Below are positions 45,801-54,051 of a DNA stretch of 64,000 nucleotides, piece after piece. Both the position numbers and the translations under genes were made by a program. The stretch is taken from assembly GCA_963677885.1 (NCBI GenBank), contig OY782500.1, forward strand, positions 3,410,001 to 3,474,000, written 5' to 3'. Every line of letters starts with the position of its first letter. Positions within the stretch are counted from its first letter, which is position 1. The stretch is from UBA1351 sp963677885 (GTDB taxonomy: Bacteria; Bacillota; Clostridia; Lachnospirales; Vallitaleaceae). The notes below the pieces were generated by a model that was not told the origin of the DNA, ran no database searches, and saw only the letters and a list, made by a program, of their open reading frames with translations.

Positions 45801-46079
45801 ATGCAATATGTTGGACTTATTTTAATTATCGCATTAGTGGTGGTCATAAACATGTTTTTCTATGCAAGATACAATCGGAAGATTGAAGAGAAAATGATGG
45901 AACTTGGGGTGTCTGACTATGACTCAAGCAGGCAGTGGGGCTTTATTTCAATAGGACCCTTTAAATGGGTTGGAAAAGGCCAGACTGTTTATAAGATTTC
46001 CTATGAAAAAGACGGTCATTTTAAAGAATTATGGGTGAAGTTTGGAGCTCTTGGAGGACCAGTCTGGAAAGAGTTCTAA
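45801..46079 (+). CDS. Small single-pass membrane protein
   Basis: A 92-residue protein of unknown family. One transmembrane segment (about 3-22) is followed by a soluble domain with a repeated aromatic-Gly pattern (QWGFISIGPFKWVGKGQTVYKISYE). ATG 45801 follows AAAGAGGTGATTGG; an ATG at 45777 precedes this site. It is 16 bp ahead of a YhfC-type gene, so they are probably co-transcribed. Confidence 0.6.
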   Translation: MQYVGLILIIALVVVINMFFYARYNRKIEEKMMELGVSDYDSSRQWGFISIGPFKWVGKGQTVYKISYEKDGHFKELWVKFGALGGPVWKEF

Positions 46080-46095
46080 TATAAGGAGGAAGATT

Positions 46096-46932
46096 ATGGT
46101 CAGTGGTTGGTCCATACTGTTTATGTTTCTAAACGGTATCTTATGTATTGGGATACCCATTGGTGGGTATTTATATTTTCGTGTGAAGCCGGTAAGATAT
46201 ATTGGGATATTTATTGCCGGAGCTTTATCCTTTTATTTGACCCAGATGGTCGTTCGGATACCTATTCTGCAACTGGCCTTGCCTAAGATGGAATGGTATG
46301 TAAATCTGGCAGGTAAGGAAGGTTTTCTTTATCCGGTAGGTATTGCACTATTTCTTGGTGGAACTGCGGCCCTTTTTGAAACCTTCGGCCGGTTCATTAC
46401 CTTGAATTATCTGCTTCAAAAACGTTTGTCCTATAGAAGCGGTATAATTCATGGCCTGGGTCATGGTGGTATTGAAGCTATTCTTCTGGTTGGCTTGAAT
46501 CATCTCATCTATGGTGGATATTCACTCATGCTTAATGCAGGTAATGCCAATCCTATGACGGCGATAGTTCCAATGGAGCAACAGCAAGTCTTAAAGGATA
46601 TACTCGTGCAGACACCAAGTGACCAGTTTTTTGCCGCCGGTTTTGAGCGGGTTATGACTATTTTTCTTCATGTTGCTTTAAGTTTATTAGTAACCGTTGG
46701 AATTGTTAAAGGAAAGAAATGGTTATATATCCTGATCGTGTTTTTTGCCCATATGTTTGTTGATGCATCGGTGGTCATTGCCGGTAATTATACCAATAGT
46801 GTATGGGTCCTTGAAGCAATGATTTTTGTATATGGAATGATTTCCTTAATCGTAGTTTGGAAATTAAAAGGCACCATCAATGACGGGATCGACATTGAAG
46901 ATGCCACAAAAGCTGTAGAAGAAGGCTATTAA
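46096..46932 (+). CDS. YhfC-like intramembrane metalloprotease-family protein
   Basis: A 278-residue protein with about seven to eight membrane segments. The segments ETFGRFITLNYL, HGLGHGGIEAILLVGLN and ERVMTIFLHVALSLLV carry His and Glu residues within membrane helices, as in the YhfC group of the CPBP/PrsW superfamily, for which protease activity is predicted but mostly unproven. ATG 46096 follows AAGGAGGAAG; an earlier in-frame GTG/ATG overlaps the previous gene. It ends 14 bp before the convergent folate operon. Confidence 0.8.
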   Translation: MVSGWSILFMFLNGILCIGIPIGGYLYFRVKPVRYIGIFIAGALSFYLTQMVVRIPILQLALPKMEWYVNLAGKEGFLYPVGIALFLGGTAALFETFGRFITLNYLLQKRLSYRSGIIHGLGHGGIEAILLVGLNHLIYGGYSLMLNAGNANPMTAIVPMEQQQVLKDILVQTPSDQFFAAGFERVMTIFLHVALSLLVTVGIVKGKKWLYILIVFFAHMFVDASVVIAGNYTNSVWVLEAMIFVYGMISLIVVWKLKGTINDGIDIEDATKAVEEGY

Positions 46933-46946
46933 ACTAGGAATATTAT

Positions 46947-47768
46947 TTAAGATTCTGCATCCAGTTCTGCAAGCAACTGAAAAGTCCGCTTGCCAAGGAT
47001 TGGGTGCATTTTATATGGTGCAATTTCATTAAGGGGCTTAAGAACAAATCCACGTTCATGCATTCTAGGATGAGGAATGACAATCTCTTCCAGGCTGGTG
47101 ATGGTGTCATCGTAGTAGATAACGTCCAGGTCAATCGTTCTTGGACCCCAACGGATAAGCCGTTCTCTTTTTAAGTCTTTTTCGATGGATAAGAGCCATC
47201 GGATAAGCTTGACTGGAGTCAGTAGCGTTTTTATTTCAAAAACGCCGTTAACAAAAGTATCCTGGTCTTCATAGCCGACGGGATCCGTTTCAATAAGACT
47301 TGATTTCATGGTAATGGAAGTGTGCCATGAATTGTCGATACTTGCCATAGCTGCCTCAATGTTTTCCTTCTTGTCACCCATATTGGCTCCGACAGCGATG
47401 TAGGCTGTGTGCCATTTTCGGATTAGTCGTATTGCCGGATAATCAATGGGTAAATGAATGGGAGCCCAGGGTTTCTTAAGGGTAAGGTCAACTTCAGCAA
47501 CCTGAGGATAGTGGGTAAGAATATATTCACAAAGAACAGTGGCTGCCCTTTCGATTAAATCGTGTTTGGTTGAGGTAAAAACATCCTGGAGTTCATGACA
47601 CAATTTGGCGTAGTTAATGGCAGATTCCAGTGAGTCCGATTCGCCTGCCTCAGTAAGATCCAGCGTGATTTTGGCTTCAACAATAAATTTTTGGCCCATG
47701 GCTTTTTCTTCCGGATTGACACCGTGATATCCAAAAAGCTCCAGGTCTTTAATGATTAATTGGTCCAT
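46947..47768 (-). CDS. folBK: Bifunctional dihydroneopterin aldolase / HPPK (FolB-FolK fusion)
   Basis: A 273-residue fusion of two successive folate enzymes. Residues 1-117 are FolB (dihydroneopterin to 6-hydroxymethyl-dihydropterin plus glycolaldehyde), with IKDLELFGYHGVNPEE and the conserved lysine in TLKKPWAPI. Residues about 120-270 are FolK (pyrophosphoryl transfer from ATP), with YIAVGANMGDKKENI, DTFVNGVFEI and the signature RWGPRTIDLDVIYYD. Both active sites look complete. It is the last gene of a minus-strand folate operon and starts 55 bp after folP with a GAGG site. The fusion order FolB-FolK is common in Clostridia. Confidence 0.95.
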   Translation of the reverse strand: MDQLIIKDLELFGYHGVNPEEKAMGQKFIVEAKITLDLTEAGESDSLESAINYAKLCHELQDVFTSTKHDLIERAATVLCEYILTHYPQVAEVDLTLKKPWAPIHLPIDYPAIRLIRKWHTAYIAVGANMGDKKENIEAAMASIDNSWHTSITMKSSLIETDPVGYEDQDTFVNGVFEIKTLLTPVKLIRWLLSIEKDLKRERLIRWGPRTIDLDVIYYDDTITSLEEIVIPHPRMHERGFVLKPLNEIAPYKMHPILGKRTFQLLAELDAES

Positions 47769-47823
47769 ATTAACCTCGATTCGTTATTTTACTAGGATGA
47801 GTTCTTATAGGGAAGATGTTAAA

Positions 47824-48645
47824 CTACTTGTTAATATTTGGAAGATTGACCATAGCCTCAGTCATTCGAAGGGCTCGTAGGTTTTCCTTAACATCATGTA
47901 CCCTAAAGATGCGACAGCCTTTCATATATCCAAAGACTGTTGTGGCAAGAGTTCCTTCAACTCTTTCGGTTGCCGTAAGGTTTAAGGTTTTACCAATCAT
48001 GGATTTTCTGGAGGTTCCTAAAAGCACCGGATAGTCAAGGCTAAGAAAGTCTTCCAGATGATGCATGACCACAAGATTTTCACTGACAGTTTTGGCAAAT
48101 CCAATGCCCGGATCAATCATGATATTTTCTTTATCAAGGCCTGCCTTCAGAGCAATATTGATGCTTTCCTTAAGGTCTTCAAGTATTTCCGGAATCAGAT
48201 TATGGTAGTTTGCCTCAGTCCTATTATGCATTAAGCAACAGGGTATACCATACTCGGCTGCTACCGAGGCAATAGCAGGATCTTTTTTAAAGCCCCATAC
48301 ATCGTTAATCAGATTGGCGCCGGCTTCAATTGCAGCTCTGGCTACTTGAGCCTTTGATGTATCAATAGAAATTGGTGTATCATAAGTGGCAACAAGAGCC
48401 TGGATAACCGGAACAACACGGTTGATTTCTGTTTGAGCATCAACTTCTGCATGACCTGGTCTTGTGGATTCTCCACCTATATCAATAATATGAGCACCTT
48501 CCAGTATCATCTTTCCGGCTTGTTTGACGGCAGTTTCAACAGTGTTGAACTTACCGCCATCCGAAAAGGAGTCTGGGGTTACATTCAAAATACCCATAAT
48601 ATATGCTTCGTTTTCAAAATCAAATATCTTGTTACCTATCTTCAT
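47824..48645 (-). CDS. folP: Dihydropteroate synthase
   Basis: A 273-residue enzyme that joins 6-hydroxymethyl-dihydropterin pyrophosphate with para-aminobenzoate. Motifs are MGILNVTPDSFSDGG near the N terminus, IDIGGESTRPG, DPGIGFAKT and GTSRKSMIG. The ATG at 48645 follows GAGAGGAAAAG and gives the normal family start; a start at 48714 would overlap the upstream gene's end and adds 23 unrelated residues. It is the target of sulfonamide drugs (family knowledge). Confidence 0.96.
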   Translation of the reverse strand: MKIGNKIFDFENEAYIMGILNVTPDSFSDGGKFNTVETAVKQAGKMILEGAHIIDIGGESTRPGHAEVDAQTEINRVVPVIQALVATYDTPISIDTSKAQVARAAIEAGANLINDVWGFKKDPAIASVAAEYGIPCCLMHNRTEANYHNLIPEILEDLKESINIALKAGLDKENIMIDPGIGFAKTVSENLVVMHHLEDFLSLDYPVLLGTSRKSMIGKTLNLTATERVEGTLATTVFGYMKGCRIFRVHDVKENLRALRMTEAMVNLPNINK

Positions 48646-48713
48646 TTGTACTTTTCCTCTCAGGTTGCATGGGCGAGCAGTAAATCGGAGATTTACGACC
48701 AGCCCGGGTTGCA

Positions 48714-49214
48714 TTAATAGTGTATTGTCATATTCTTCTTTGACCTGTCCCAGTTACATTCTTCTTCTGCCGGACAGGAATGGCAGGCTCTTGATGCCTT
48801 GTCAGCTCTGTATAGATAAGCGCTTAGGGTCCTTTGATCTTTAATGGATTTGTTTCGGTGGTCGATAATTGCCTGTACGATTTCCTTAGACTCATGGGTA
48901 GAGTAGCCGCAATCAGCCAGGATGCCTGGTGCCAGGTCTCCACTGGCAAGTTCATGGGGCTGGCCGGTCTCGTATTGAAGGAAACGGCCGATATCATGAA
49001 GAAGGGCGGCTGCATAAATAAACTCTTTGGAAATCTTAGCACCATCTTCCAAAATCATTATATATCCGATTCTTGCAACATCCATAAAATGAACCATGTT
49101 ATGGCCACAGAAAATCCTGTTTTTTTCATGGAAGGCTATTTTCTCCAAGTAGGATTGATAATCCTTATGGTCTAGAATGTTGTTGATACGTTCCATATGG
49201 GTCATATCTGTCAT
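48714..49214 (-). CDS. HD-domain phosphohydrolase within the folate operon
   Basis: A 166-residue HD-superfamily metal hydrolase. Candidate ligands are His42 (VHFMDV), His73-Asp74 (LLHDIGR), His119 and Asp138. The C terminus adds a cysteine cluster (Cys144, Cys147, Cys153) of unknown purpose, possibly a zinc or Fe-S site. It lies between pabC and folP. The pathway needs an enzyme to remove phosphates from dihydroneopterin triphosphate, and no Nudix-type FolQ is in this operon. The archaeal MptB, an HD-type enzyme, acts on a cyclic dihydroneopterin phosphate (family knowledge). A like role here is inference. Genes of this type near folate genes occur in other Clostridia, as far as I recall. 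Confidence 0.85.
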   Translation of the reverse strand: MTDMTHMERINNILDHKDYQSYLEKIAFHEKNRIFCGHNMVHFMDVARIGYIMILEDGAKISKEFIYAAALLHDIGRFLQYETGQPHELASGDLAPGILADCGYSTHESKEIVQAIIDHRNKSIKDQRTLSAYLYRADKASRACHSCPAEEECNWDRSKKNMTIHY

Positions 49215-49241
49215 GAGTCTGTCTACCTCTACTAATCGTGT

Positions 49242-50090
49242 TTATTGGTCCCCGAAAAATCTTTTTCGGTAGTCAGAAGATATTTTACTGAACATGGGGT
49301 GTTCTTCATAGATACCCTGATCTGCAATAAAATCTTCCATTTGAATCAAGCGGGAGGTCCCAATTATATGTTTATCAAAATCAATTTGGGCAACCTTGAC
49401 AGGACCAGCTACCGAATTGGTGATGAAGACTCCGTCTGCAAAGGCTAGATCATCAATGGACATTCGAGTTTGAGTAACCGGGTAGTTTTCCAGTATGAAC
49501 CGTCTTAGGATGCCAGGAAGAAGTCCGGATTTTATGGCTGGTGTGAAGAGTCTGTCGTTTTTTATAATGAAAATATTGGCAACAGATGTCTCACAGACAT
49601 AGCCTTGGTCATTAAAAAAGATACAGTCATCATAGCCTTTGGTTTTGGCCTCTCTAAGAGATAGGATCAAGTCCCCATAATTAACAGATTTATGGCGGAC
49701 AAGTGGGGACTTGGATGACCGAAGGACCGGGCTGATGGATAGGTTAAGACCCTTGTCATAATAATCCTTGCCATAAGAATTGTGTCTTGTATATAGGATA
49801 ACATTATCCTGATCTACCTGAATCTTCAGGACTTGGTTTTGAACTTTATATTTACTAATGACTTGGTTGATTAAATCCTTGTTGATCCGGATTGGAAGAT
49901 CAAAAGTTTCAAGGCTTTCGTTGAGCCGTTCCAAATGCCAATCCAGAAGAATGGGCTCATGAGTAACCATCATGGTGTCAAAAAACCCCAAACCATAGGC
50001 AATGCCGTCGCCAAGTTTCAGGGTTCCTTCATTAGCGCTACCAGCAAAAGTAATATCTTCAATTGTGGCATATCGTAGGTGGTCTGTCAT
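49242..50090 (-). CDS. pabC: Class IV aminotransferase, probable 4-amino-4-deoxychorismate lyase
   Basis: A 282-residue pyridoxal-phosphate enzyme that would release para-aminobenzoate and pyruvate from aminodeoxychorismate. Class IV features are DGIAYGLGFFDTMMV near the N terminus, the PLP lysine region (SVNYGDLILSLREAK) and CETSVANIFII. I start at ATG 50090 with GGGAGAG just upstream; a TTG at 50105 lies before this site. Branched-chain or D-amino-acid aminotransferases are similar, but the setting beside pabA and pabB settles the role. An 27-bp gap separates it from the HD gene. Confidence 0.88.
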   Translation of the reverse strand: MTDHLRYATIEDITFAGSANEGTLKLGDGIAYGLGFFDTMMVTHEPILLDWHLERLNESLETFDLPIRINKDLINQVISKYKVQNQVLKIQVDQDNVILYTRHNSYGKDYYDKGLNLSISPVLRSSKSPLVRHKSVNYGDLILSLREAKTKGYDDCIFFNDQGYVCETSVANIFIIKNDRLFTPAIKSGLLPGILRRFILENYPVTQTRMSIDDLAFADGVFITNSVAGPVKVAQIDFDKHIIGTSRLIQMEDFIADQGIYEEHPMFSKISSDYRKRFFGDQ

Positions 50091-50155
50091 TTCTTTCTCT
50101 CCCAAGTATAGGCATTCCTATAAACGATTTGTAATATTATCCTTATCTTAACACT

Positions 50156-51613
50156 CTAAGAATCTAAATTCAATGTAGCAAAAAGAGCTTTTGCCTTATC
50201 CAAGGTTTCCTGGTATTCAGAAGCCGGGTCTGATTCCCAGGTTATGCCACCTCCAACACCAATATGGACCTGGTCGTCTTTTAAGACCATGGTTCTGATG
50301 ACAATATTAAAGTCTGCATTTCCGTCAAATCCAAAATACCCAATAGATCCGGTATAAAGATGACGTTTGTTGGCCTCCAGTTCATCGATGATTTCCATGG
50401 CCCTGATCTTGGGAGCACCGGTGATTGATCCACCGGGAAAAGCAGCCTTGATGCAGTGGACAGCAGAGTAGTTTTCTTTAAGCCGGCCTTCAATAGTGGA
50501 CACCAGGTGGTAAACGGTGGCGTATTGTTCTGTCTTGAAAAGTTCTGTTACCTTGACAGAACCTGGTGTGCAGACCTTACTGAGGTCATTGCGTTCCAAG
50601 TCAACTATCATGAGCAGTTCAGACTTGTCCTTTTCGCTGGCCTCCAATTGTTTTCTAAGAGTAAGGTCTTCCTCAGGGCTTGATCCTCTTGGAACTGTCC
50701 CCTTAATGGGCCTTGTTTTCACAAGTCCCTGACGGATATCAACAAAACGCTCCGGTGATGAGGAAAGGATCTGGAAACCTTCCAAAGGCATGTAGGCAGA
50801 GAAAGGGGCCGGGTTGATCCGACGAAGGTTTTCATAGGTCAATGTCGGGTCTTTGGAGTATTGGCCGGAAAAAGTATGGGTCATATTTGCGATATATATA
50901 TGGCCATCTTCGATATAGTTGCGCATGATTTCAACGGCTTCCATATAGGATGACTTGGTAAAAGGTGAGACCATAGGAATCCTCTTGTCACCCTCACTTA
51001 TCATGTCCTCTGGTATCGCGTCCTGACTGATTGGTGATGTTGAATTAGCTATTGGACTGGTTGATGAAGTTGATTTTGCATCTCCAACACATGAGATTTT
51101 ATCAAGTATAGCAGTTACGCTTTTCTTACTGTCTTCAAGTATTCCAAGACCGGATACAGTTACCTGATCTTTGACGTGATCTAAGATGATGTAGTTGTCA
51201 TAGCAGACAAAATACCCATCGGGGATATCATAAAGAGGTTTGGCACTATGTGGCAGCTCCTCAATTTCCTCGCAAAGGTCATAGGACAGGTAGCCAAGAG
51301 CTCCGGCAATCATAGGTAAATCAGTTGGATTATCCAGTGTATTTTCTTTTAAAAGATCATGGAGATAGTCAAAGAAATCATGAACTTCCACTTGTTTTGT
51401 GGAGCCAGGTCTTTTTTCAAGAACTTGTCCACTTTTATATTGTATGCTCAAATAAGGATTGGCTCCAATAATGGAATATTTGGAGTAGTGTGAGTCCTTC
51501 TTGGAGGAATCCAGAAAAATACAGTCTTTTCCAAGAGCTAATGCCTTATAGATAGACATACCATCAAGAGGGCAATCCATGTGTAGGTAATATAGATTGA
51601 ATTTATGATTCAT
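50156..51613 (-). CDS. pabB: Aminodeoxychorismate synthase component I
   Basis: A 485-residue chorismate-binding enzyme that with PabA converts chorismate and glutamine to 4-amino-4-deoxychorismate. The motif TRPIKGTVPRG contains the lysine that marks PabB; anthranilate synthase has alanine there. FPGGSITGAPKIRAMEII and the C-terminal GVGGGITWESDP segment are also present. A low-complexity Ser/Thr/Pro/Ile insert at about residues 180-200 (STSSTSPIANSTSPIS) interrupts the N-terminal domain and looks like a flexible linker. It lies 15 bp after pabA with a GAGGAGCC site. Confidence 0.95.
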   Translation of the reverse strand: MNHKFNLYYLHMDCPLDGMSIYKALALGKDCIFLDSSKKDSHYSKYSIIGANPYLSIQYKSGQVLEKRPGSTKQVEVHDFFDYLHDLLKENTLDNPTDLPMIAGALGYLSYDLCEEIEELPHSAKPLYDIPDGYFVCYDNYIILDHVKDQVTVSGLGILEDSKKSVTAILDKISCVGDAKSTSSTSPIANSTSPISQDAIPEDMISEGDKRIPMVSPFTKSSYMEAVEIMRNYIEDGHIYIANMTHTFSGQYSKDPTLTYENLRRINPAPFSAYMPLEGFQILSSSPERFVDIRQGLVKTRPIKGTVPRGSSPEEDLTLRKQLEASEKDKSELLMIVDLERNDLSKVCTPGSVKVTELFKTEQYATVYHLVSTIEGRLKENYSAVHCIKAAFPGGSITGAPKIRAMEIIDELEANKRHLYTGSIGYFGFDGNADFNIVIRTMVLKDDQVHIGVGGGITWESDPASEYQETLDKAKALFATLNLDS

Positions 51614-51628
51614 GATTGGCTCCTCTCA

Positions 51629-52222
51629 TTAAGCTTTATTGTCAGGGTGAATACGATGACACCAGGAAGTGAAGTTTTGCAGCAGTTCATGACCGTATTC
51701 GGTGAGGACTGCTTCAGGGTGGAACTGAACTCCTTCAAGAAGAAGGGTCTTATGCTTGATACCCATAATAGCATGATCGTCAGTTCTGGCGGTTACATAA
51801 AATTCATCAGGTAGAGATCCTTCATCCACAACAAGTGAGTGGTAGCGGGTGACCTGGTATGCCTTGGGCAGTCCCTTGAAAACTCCGTCACCCTGGTGGT
51901 GGATGGTGGATATTTTGCCGTGCATGGGCCTTTTGCCTTTAAGTACTTTGGCACCATAGACGTGGGCAATGGCTTGGTGGCCTAGACAGACTCCCAGTAT
52001 GGGGATGGAATCGGCAAACTCTCTAATTATATCTTCACAGATTCCTGTTTGAGTAGGGTCCTTTGGGCCGGGAGAAATGATAATCCCCTTTGGCTTTAGC
52101 ACTTTAATAAAGTCTATCGTAATAGCGTCATTACGATAGACTTCAATGTGTTCGTCTAATTCTTCCAAATAGTGGACTAAGTTATATACGAATGAATCGT
52201 AGTTGTCAATCATTAAAAACAT
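51629..52222 (-). CDS. pabA: Aminodeoxychorismate synthase glutamine amidotransferase
   Basis: A 197-residue class I glutaminase that feeds ammonia to PabB. The triad is present: Cys in GVCLGHQAIAHVYG, with His and Glu in GVQFHPEAVLTEYG. The N terminus MIDNYDSFVYNLVHYLEEL is classic. It lies 8 bp after folE. It could in principle also serve a TrpE, but no tryptophan genes are in view. Confidence 0.95.
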   Translation of the reverse strand: MFLMIDNYDSFVYNLVHYLEELDEHIEVYRNDAITIDFIKVLKPKGIIISPGPKDPTQTGICEDIIREFADSIPILGVCLGHQAIAHVYGAKVLKGKRPMHGKISTIHHQGDGVFKGLPKAYQVTRYHSLVVDEGSLPDEFYVTARTDDHAIMGIKHKTLLLEGVQFHPEAVLTEYGHELLQNFTSWCHRIHPDNKA

Positions 52223-52230
52223 GGCTTCAC

Positions 52231-52818
52231 CTAACTTTGGTAAATGGACATGAGTTTCAGGTAGAGGCTTTCATCAGTCATGAAGCGACCCTTGAAAGTA
52301 GTTGTAATTGTGGAAGTGTTGGGCTTCTTGATTCCCCGTGTTGTCATACAGGAATGTTCTCCCTTGATGATAACGGCAACGTCATCTGAACCGGTAATCT
52401 TCTGCATGATGTCAGCAACATCTGTTCCAATCCGTTCTTGAAGTTGAAGTCTCTTGGAGACCATATCCACAATACGTGCAATTTTGGAAAGACCGATAAC
52501 CCTGTCTTTAGGTATATAGGCTACAGTAGCCTTCATGTTATACATAAGAGCAATATGATGCTCGCAATAACTGAAAAGTTCAATATCTTTCATAACGACC
52601 ATGTCCTTGCTTTCTGCAACAAAGTCCAGGTCCTCATCAAAAGTCTTGTTAAGTTTATCTACAATCTCATTATTGCTTAAAGCTATACCTGCAAAGACTT
52701 CTTCGTACATGTTGGCCACTCGTTTAGGAGTATCCACAAGGCCCTCTCTGTCTGGATTTTCACCAAGGGCTTCAAGAATTCCTCTAACATGGAATTCAAT
52801 GGCTTTTTTATCTATCAT
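52231..52818 (-). CDS. folE: GTP cyclohydrolase I
   Basis: A 195-residue enzyme that converts GTP to 7,8-dihydroneopterin triphosphate, the first step of folate synthesis. Zinc ligands are visible in the CEHHIALM motif and in the cysteine of HSCMTTRGIKKP. First gene of the minus-strand operon folE-pabA-pabB-pabC-HD-folP-folBK, with a consensus promoter 68 bp upstream of the start. Folate genes not seen here are folQ, folC and folA. Confidence 0.97.
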   Translation of the reverse strand: MIDKKAIEFHVRGILEALGENPDREGLVDTPKRVANMYEEVFAGIALSNNEIVDKLNKTFDEDLDFVAESKDMVVMKDIELFSYCEHHIALMYNMKATVAYIPKDRVIGLSKIARIVDMVSKRLQLQERIGTDVADIMQKITGSDDVAVIIKGEHSCMTTRGIKKPNTSTITTTFKGRFMTDESLYLKLMSIYQS

Positions 52819-52885
52819 AGAATCACCTATAGGTTTCTAAAAATTTCTGTAATGTCTCTATATCAAGTGTCTTAACTGTCTTCTT

Positions 52886-52914
52886 ATTATAAGGCTTCAC
52901 CTAGCGTTCGTCAA
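52886..52914 (-). promoter_or_regulatory. Promoter of the folate operon
   Basis: On the minus strand TTGACG (52909-52914) and TATAAT (52886-52891) are separated by 17 bp, a near-consensus housekeeping promoter. The predicted leader is about 60 nt. No T-box or known folate riboswitch fold was recognised in it. Confidence 0.8.
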
Positions 52915-52946
52915 TGGTAGGTCAATAGCCACAAAGTGTCTTTTTA

Positions 52947-52955
52947 TGCTATAAT
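52947..52955 (+). promoter_or_regulatory. Extended -10 promoter of the dehydrogenase gene
   Basis: TGCTATAAT (52947-52955) is an extended -10 element, 38 bp before ATG 52993. The -35 region is poor, as is common for extended -10 promoters. It is divergent from the folate promoter and about 35 bp away from it. Confidence 0.6.
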
Positions 52956-52992
52956 AATAGGAATTAATAAATAGAAAGAATAGGTAATCAAT

Positions 52993-53946
52993 ATGAAAAT
53001 TTCCAATACAAAAGTCGTTATTGTCGGAGCCGGTATGGTAGGTAGTGCTATTGGCTTCTCGCTGATTGAACAGGGCATCTGTGCAGAGGTTGTTCTTGTT
53101 GATGTTAATAGAGAAAAAGCCTTGGGTGAAGTCCTGGACCTGCAGCACAGTATTGAGTATATGGGTAGAAACGTCCGTGTTTCAGCCGAAGGCTATGATA
53201 CCTGTAAAGATGCGGATATTGTTATTGTTACGGCATCAGCTTCTATGGCTGGAGTAAAGTCCCGTATGGAGCTTTTGGATAAGAACATTGTCATCATGGA
53301 TTCTATAGTGGATCAGGTTATGGAATCTGGATTTGATGGTCATTTTATAGTTGTATCCAATCCGGTTGATGTGATATCCTATCATGTTTGGAAACGGTCA
53401 GGTCTTCCCAAACAGCAGGTTATCGGAACAGGTACAGCCCTTGAAACAGCAAGACTTAAGCAGATTATCGGACAGATTATGCGGATTGATCCAAGAAGTG
53501 TTCATGCATTTGCTATGGGAGAACACGGCGATTCCATGATGGTACCATGGTCACATATACGTGTTGCCGGTAAGGATTTTGCTGATGTTATGGAAGATAA
53601 TCCGGATAGGTTCCAGGATGTTGACTTAGACCAATTGGTGGAGAGAACTGCCAAAGCTGGACATGAGGTCCTTAAGCGAAAAGGTTCGACACAATTTGGT
53701 ATTGCCAGTGCTACTACTGCTATCGTTCGCTCTATCCTTCATGATGAGAATCGAATGATTACTGTATCTACTTTACTGGAGGGCGAGTACGGTGTCCATG
53801 ATGTTTTCTGTGGAGTTCCAGTAATTCTGGGACGTGGTGGTGTTGTTGAAATTGGTGAATACCGTCTGGAGATTCATGAAAATGATCTGTTTATGGCATC
53901 GGTTAATCATCTTAAGGAAGCAATTTCAAGAATCGAAAGCAAGTAA
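52993..53946 (+). CDS. Lactate/malate dehydrogenase-family 2-hydroxyacid dehydrogenase with altered substrate loop
   Basis: A 317-residue NAD-dependent enzyme of the L-lactate/malate dehydrogenase family. The Rossmann motif GAGMVGSAIG (12-21), catalytic His178 (GEHGDS), Arg154 and Arg91 are kept. The residue that selects substrate, Gln in lactate and Arg in malate dehydrogenases, is Met85, and the usual KPGET loop reads AGVKS. The Asp that partners the catalytic His is Glu151 (LETARL instead of LDTARF). A bulkier or more hydrophobic 2-oxoacid, as used by L-2-hydroxyisocaproate dehydrogenases, is therefore possible. I withhold the symbol ldh for this reason. Confidence 0.85.
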   Translation: MKISNTKVVIVGAGMVGSAIGFSLIEQGICAEVVLVDVNREKALGEVLDLQHSIEYMGRNVRVSAEGYDTCKDADIVIVTASASMAGVKSRMELLDKNIVIMDSIVDQVMESGFDGHFIVVSNPVDVISYHVWKRSGLPKQQVIGTGTALETARLKQIIGQIMRIDPRSVHAFAMGEHGDSMMVPWSHIRVAGKDFADVMEDNPDRFQDVDLDQLVERTAKAGHEVLKRKGSTQFGIASATTAIVRSILHDENRMITVSTLLEGEYGVHDVFCGVPVILGRGGVVEIGEYRLEIHENDLFMASVNHLKEAISRIESK

Positions 53947-54051
53947 AGTTCATATAAATTAACATACTAAACCCTAAAGGGTCGGTGTTTTAACAAAGTA
54001 ACAAGGGATGTAACAGGGTTAAATAAGGTGACAGGTTAGGAGAACATAATC

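Noticed and set aside
50156..52222. pabA/pabB as anthranilate synthase trpG/trpE
   Set aside because: The PIKGT motif with Lys marks PabB, and all neighbours are folate genes.
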